Shown here: in pieces, positions 14,986 to 18,187 of the stretch | Numbering within the stretch: position 1 is the stretch's first letter | How the letters are laid out: each line of letters begins with the position of its first letter | NCBI GenBank assembly: GCA_027533185.1 | Contig: JAPZTS010000027.1 | Location: forward strand, 1 to 18,187 | DNA from: Leptospira sp. | GTDB taxonomy: Bacteria; Spirochaetota; Leptospiria; Leptospirales; Leptospiraceae | DNA: 18,187 bases | Reading direction: 5' to 3' | Made by a program: the position numbers and the translations under genes | Notes under the pieces: model-generated | The model's database searches: none | Seen by the model: the letters and a program-made list of their open reading frames with translations, nothing else | Told to the model about the DNA's origin: nothing

Positions 14986-15786
14986 ATGGCAGTCATGGAC
15001 TTTGCTCGCTACAAAGAAATCAACGACCAAAGGTTAAACTACCGTGAAATGGAGGATGCCACTGTTGTATCCTACTACCGAAACACAGGGTGTGGGGATG
15101 GATACAGAATCTATCTGAAGTTAAATGAAAGCCAGATTGTCGAAGATGCAAGTTACACGACGACTGGTTGCGGTTTTGGTATTGTTGCTCTTGCCATGGC
15201 AACGGAATACGCAAAAGGCAAGTCTCTTACTGAGTTAAAAAACCTAACACCAGAAACATTAGAATCACTTTTTGAATTCCCCGAACGTCGGAAAAATTAT
15301 CCAGAATCTGCCGTCCAAGCCCTAAAAAAGGCGGTAGAAGATTTTGAATCAGGACAATCTGTCCCGAAAGAAAAACGTATCACAAAGGAAAAGGCGCTCG
15401 CTATTCTCGCAGAACAGGGCCATCTTCGGGAAGCCATGCTTTCCAGTGTTATGTTGGAAAAAGAAAATTTGAATGGTGTTGATTTTTCCGGTGCTGATCT
15501 TCACAATGCATTCCTTCAAAATTCCAGCTTTGTTGGGGCTAATTTTGAAAAAGCAAATCTGAAGGCCTCTTTTTTCAACGGGGCTGATTTAAGGAATGCG
15601 AATTTCCGAGGTGCTGATCTCCGCTTTGCAAAACTTGCTTCTGCAAATATCGAAGGCGCCGATTTTACGGATGCGATTTATGACATTGGAACTCGGGTAG
15701 ATCAAAAACAAATGTACATCTTTGATGTGATGAAAAAAGCAGGTAAGGATCTCTACCTATCAAAAGAGGAAAACGGAAACCCTTGA
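14986..15786 (+). CDS. NifU/IscU-like N-terminal domain fused to pentapeptide repeats
   Basis: A 266-residue protein of two parts. Residues 15-121 match the IscU/NifU scaffold fold: TGCGDGYRIYLKL with Cys36 and Asp38, DASYTTTGCGFGIVALAMAT with Cys62, then YAKGKSL and the helix after FEFPERRKNYPESAVQALKK. The third cluster cysteine of IscU (in the KIHCS segment) is missing; the protein has only two Cys in total. Residues about 162-232 are some 14 pentapeptide repeats of the A(D/N)LxX type (GADLH, GANFE, GADLR, GADFT), which fold as a right-handed quadrilateral beta-helix. It is probably cytoplasmic. It may carry or sense an Fe-S cluster with altered ligands, or may have lost that function. AGGAG six bases before 14986 supports the ATG. 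It overlaps the next gene by TTGA. Confidence 0.85.
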   Translation: MAVMDFARYKEINDQRLNYREMEDATVVSYYRNTGCGDGYRIYLKLNESQIVEDASYTTTGCGFGIVALAMATEYAKGKSLTELKNLTPETLESLFEFPERRKNYPESAVQALKKAVEDFESGQSVPKEKRITKEKALAILAEQGHLREAMLSSVMLEKENLNGVDFSGADLHNAFLQNSSFVGANFEKANLKASFFNGADLRNANFRGADLRFAKLASANIEGADFTDAIYDIGTRVDQKQMYIFDVMKKAGKDLYLSKEENGNP

Positions 15787-15968
15787 AGGTCGGTGATAAG
15801 GTAAAGCTTACAAAAAGAACCTTTCTCCACAAAGGTATTTTTATTTTTACTGGTTCAGTTGTCGAAATTAAGGAGATAGTTGGTGACAAAGCTATCGTCC
15901 TCTACAATGATAAAGAAGGTTACCCGCACGATTTGGAAATGGACCAAAGCGATCTATCCTCTCTCTGA
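15783..15968 (+). CDS. Small hypothetical protein, 61 residues
   Basis: Family not recognised. The sequence alternates charged and hydrophobic residues in short strands (KVGDKVKLTK, IFIFTGSVVEIKEI, KAIVLYNDK), which suggests a small SH3- or KOW-like beta-barrel. It starts with TTG at 15783, overlapping the stop of the NifU-like gene; GAGG at 15766-15769 and GGA at 15775-15777 are possible ribosome-binding sites. The close overlap suggests that it is made together with the NifU-like protein. Nothing points to a specific role. Confidence 0.6.
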   Translation: MKVGDKVKLTKRTFLHKGIFIFTGSVVEIKEIVGDKAIVLYNDKEGYPHDLEMDQSDLSSL

Positions 15969-15979
15969 TTTCTATGTTC

Positions 15980-16007
15980 TTGACACAAATCTTTCCCTCT
16001 TTAAATT
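15980..16007 (+). promoter_or_regulatory. Putative housekeeping-sigma promoter before the STAS gene
   Basis: TTGACA at 15980-15985 is a perfect -35 consensus. After 16 bases comes TAAATT at 16002-16007, matching four of six -10 bases. It lies in the 59-base gap before the STAS-domain gene and would drive it with the lipoprotein gene. Confidence 0.5.
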
Positions 16008-16027
16008 ACTGATAATCCTACAAAGTC

Positions 16028-16387
16028 ATGCTGATCGAAAGTAATCTACAAGAGAACCACCTGCTTCTATCCATCCGTAAGGACATACTTATGGAGAACT
16101 CTCGTGAGTTTTATCATGACTTTGAAAAGTCGATCGATGGAAAAAGTTTTGGGAAACTTTCGCTTAATTTTGCCCAAGTGAAGTTTTTGGACAGTTCGGG
16201 GATAGGTGCTGTAATTAAGGCTTCCTCCGCTTTGCACAACCGTGGCGTTGAAATTTACGTAACAAACCTAAATAAAAACTTAAATTCAGTTTTCCGACTC
16301 AGCGGTTTGAATCATATCCTTTCTATTTTGACATTGGATGAATATCTTTCCAAATTTCCGGAGTTTACGAAGACTCTCGAGGCATAA
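16028..16387 (+). CDS. STAS-domain protein, anti-anti-sigma factor type
   Basis: A 119-residue single STAS domain like SpoIIAA and RsbV, which bind anti-sigma kinases and are controlled by phosphorylation. The key segment KFLDSSGIGAVIKA (52-65) contains Ser56 and Ser57, at the place of the phosphorylated serine; the following helix and VEIYVTNLN strand fit the fold. No anti-sigma kinase or sigma factor gene is in the window, so its partner is unknown. A promoter-like TTGACA/TAAATT pair lies upstream. Its stop overlaps the lipoprotein start as TAATG. Some stand-alone STAS proteins have other partners, so a sigma-factor role is not certain. Confidence 0.85.
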   Translation: MLIESNLQENHLLLSIRKDILMENSREFYHDFEKSIDGKSFGKLSLNFAQVKFLDSSGIGAVIKASSALHNRGVEIYVTNLNKNLNSVFRLSGLNHILSILTLDEYLSKFPEFTKTLEA

Positions 16388-17151
16388 TGAAAACAAAACT
16401 AGTTCTCTTCCTTTTTGCCATAATATCCGTTGCACTTTTGAACCAGTGTGCAACAGGTGTTAAATCCCGGTCTCTCCTCTTCCGTAGCAATGAATTCGCA
16501 ATCTATTCGGTTAAAAGGGATAAAGTTAAACTTAAAACAGATTCTTTGATCCCACAAAAACTTTCCCACCCTTTGGAAATCACAGAAGATAAGGTTTTAG
16601 ATATCTTAGGTAATATAAAATACAGAAGAGAAAGTTCTTACGGCGATTTGAATCTTTATGTTTTTGATGATCGTGAAATTAAAGATTTCTCATTGGATCT
16701 AGTTGACGGTCTCCAAAAACTGAAAGAAGACGAAATCCTACTCATTGTTTCCAAATACAATGCAGTAAAATCAGTTGTTTCTCATTATACAAGAACTGGT
16801 TTTTACCTTTGGGCAACTGATAGTTCTATTGAACTTATGTTTGGTGAAATCCAACAGGAAGTTCCTTATGAAGAGCAGGGGAATTACTACGATTGGTCCA
16901 ATATCTCTGATATATCTTTTGATTTTTCACCTGATGTAACTTATGTTTTACCTGGGAATGGTTATACATTTAAAAAGGTAACTGGATTTCGCAATCGAAG
17001 GTGGCTTGTTTTTAATAAATCGGAACTGAGTCGTTTAAAGTTTGAAAAACGGAAAAAGAATTCTAAAGAGATTACAAACTCAGTGGAGTCTGATCTTTCT
17101 CCTGAAAAACGAATTAAAAAAGACGACGAAGACGAACTGATTAACGACTAA
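16387..17151 (+). CDS. Putative lipoprotein, 254 residues
   Basis: Family not recognised. The N-terminus MKTKLVLFLFAII... ends in LLNQC, a spirochaete-type lipobox with the acylated residue at Cys21, so the mature protein should be attached to a membrane. The middle (about 40-205) has alternating strands and aromatic residues and looks like a compact beta-rich domain. The tail is charged, with Lys/Arg-rich and then acidic residues (KKDDEDELIND). GAGG lies four bases before the ATG. The start overlaps the STAS gene stop by one base. Its 3' end overlaps the minus-strand FapA-like gene by 11 bases. Confidence 0.8.
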   Translation: MKTKLVLFLFAIISVALLNQCATGVKSRSLLFRSNEFAIYSVKRDKVKLKTDSLIPQKLSHPLEITEDKVLDILGNIKYRRESSYGDLNLYVFDDREIKDFSLDLVDGLQKLKEDEILLIVSKYNAVKSVVSHYTRTGFYLWATDSSIELMFGEIQQEVPYEEQGNYYDWSNISDISFDFSPDVTYVLPGNGYTFKKVTGFRNRRWLVFNKSELSRLKFEKRKKNSKEITNSVESDLSPEKRIKKDDEDELIND

Positions 17152-18187
17152 CGTTTCTTTCTGTTTGAATCGAACCATCTATTCCGAGTACGAATGTTGT
17201 CTTCCCCACAAGAGAACTAATCGTCTGACGATAGATTTTTCCTGCTCCAAAAGTCAATTCCACCCCAGGAAATACCTCTCTTTCAGCAAAAACAGATGCA
17301 TTTTTATTCGGTTCAAAACTACTGAGAGCAAATTCAAACTGTTTGGACTGTGTTTCTAAAAATTTTGTAAGTTTATCGTTAGCTTCTTTTAATTTGGTTA
17401 AACTTTCTTTTTCTTCAATGGTGAGTTCTTTTTTCTGTGACTTTTCTGCAAGTTTTGTAAGTGTGAGTTGAACTTTGTGGAGAGTGACTTCCTTCTCTGC
17501 GATATCCTTTTTCATTCGATTCAACTCTTCAAGTAAATCCGGAGGAGTGCCTATAGCAAGTTTGGTTTTTGTTTCAACAACCGCACCTAATTTGGTGCAA
17601 GCTACTTGATTCCCTGCGATTAGTGTGCCACCGATGATTTCTCCTCTCCCACCTTCTACTCGAATTGTGTCTTTAGCAGATAGTTCGGAGTGCATGACTG
17701 CCTCCTCGACAAAGATACTGCCTGATGCAGTGACTTTCCCTTGTTCTACAAACTTTGCATACACATTTCCTTCTGATTCTATGAAACCTTCTCCTCGGCC
17801 CATAAAACCTCCCGAAATTACAATATCACCTTTTGCTTTTAGAAATGCTTTACCCACTGAATTTTTTATAATGATACTTCCGCTTGTCGTAAGTGAAAAT
17901 CCATCACCAATTTTTTCTTCTACGATAATGGTCCCAGGAAAATCAATATTCCCCGTGGAATAGTCGACAGCTTCTAGTTGTATCACCTCATCCACTCTAA
18001 TTTCTCCCATTGGGGAGTAGACGGGCCTTCCTGCAATTTTCGCATAAAGCTTGTTATCTGATTCCTCGACATTGGGACCTAAAATCCAGTTAACCGTCAT
18101 TTCTTCAGGATAGGGAATGATATTGCCAGTGACGGTTTTACCATATTCCCCTTTTTTTGGTGGAATCTTTTCTGCGATCAAAGCCCC
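17141..18187 (-). CDS. FapA/DUF342-family protein, C-terminal 348 residues (5' end outside window)
   Basis: The frame is open to the window edge and the first residues read GALIAEKIPPKKGEYGKTVT, an internal FapA motif, so the true N-terminus lies outside. The middle is a repetitive polymer-like beta-solenoid (GSIIIKNSVGKAFLKAKGDI, KVTASGSIFVEEAV, GTLIAGNQVACTKLGA) typical of DUF342. After it comes a long coiled coil (about 215-290 of this fragment, LLEELNRMKKDIAEKEVTLH), then a final strand domain. FapA proteins are annotated as flagellar assembly protein A, though their exact role is unclear. It is convergent with the lipoprotein gene. Confidence 0.88.
   Translation of the reverse strand, partial: GALIAEKIPPKKGEYGKTVTGNIIPYPEEMTVNWILGPNVEESDNKLYAKIAGRPVYSPMGEIRVDEVIQLEAVDYSTGNIDFPGTIIVEEKIGDGFSLTTSGSIIIKNSVGKAFLKAKGDIVISGGFMGRGEGFIESEGNVYAKFVEQGKVTASGSIFVEEAVMHSELSAKDTIRVEGGRGEIIGGTLIAGNQVACTKLGAVVETKTKLAIGTPPDLLEELNRMKKDIAEKEVTLHKVQLTLTKLAEKSQKKELTIEEKESLTKLKEANDKLTKFLETQSKQFEFALSSFEPNKNASVFAEREVFPGVELTFGAGKIYRQTISSLVGKTTFVLGIDGSIQTERNVSR

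Noticed and set aside
15484..15682. Tandem DNA repeats (GGTGCTGAT-like units) as a separate repeat array
   Set aside because: They are in frame and simply encode the pentapeptide repeats of the NifU-like fusion protein.

Overview
The window looks like a chromosomal stretch from a spirochaete of the genus Leptospira, probably a saprophyte-like lineage. This is inference from gene content, since no search could be run. Supporting signs are LL-diaminopimelate aminotransferase (dapL), a ubiA-ubiX pair of the type used for menaquinone, a spirochaete-style lipobox, a FapA/DUF342 protein, several exported helical proteins of no recognised family, and a moderately AT-rich sequence with frequent TTG and GTG starts. 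No IS element, phage gene, tRNA, rRNA or CRISPR array was seen. Coding density is very high: the longest non-coding gap is about 135 bases (upstream of rho), and several convergent genes overlap at their 3' ends.

Layout. (1) 1-1201, minus strand: sppA (membrane signal-peptide peptidase) followed by the start of an MBOAT acyltransferase cut by the window edge. (2) 1257-2411, plus: an aldose-1-epimerase-like protein and a 69-residue helix-turn-helix protein that overlaps tail-to-tail with a minus-strand unknown gene (2362-3234). (3) 3268-4994, plus: LOG-family nucleotide hydrolase, ribosomal protein L28 and endonuclease III; nth overlaps by 131 bases the 3' end of a minus-strand exported unknown (4864-5688). 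(4) 5777-7281, plus: ubiA-ubiX, overlapping by ATGA. A minus-strand hot-dog acyl-CoA thioesterase follows (7265-7678). (5) 7741-17151, plus: a long same-strand run, pyrB - DUF2203 - dapL - two exported helical proteins - a CBS/PAS/Fis-HTH regulator - rho - rpmE - a NifU-like/pentapeptide-repeat fusion - a 61-residue protein - a STAS-domain protein - a lipoprotein. Many junctions overlap by 1-17 bases, so translational coupling is likely. (6) 17141-18187, minus: 3' part of a FapA/DUF342 gene.

Themes. The recognised genes are housekeeping: pyrimidine synthesis, lysine/peptidoglycan precursors, quinone prenylation and decarboxylation cofactor, DNA repair, transcription termination, two ribosomal proteins. 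Among them sit lineage-specific genes. The most unusual items are the NifU-like domain that lacks the third cluster cysteine and is fused to a pentapeptide-repeat domain; a regulator with an NtrC-like Fis helix-turn-helix but no AAA+ domain and a histone-H1-like lysine tail; a candidate 49-codon leader ORF in front of rho; and a chain of two tiny overlapping ORFs leading into the regulator's GTG start. No classical Rho-independent terminator (GC stem plus T-run) was found.
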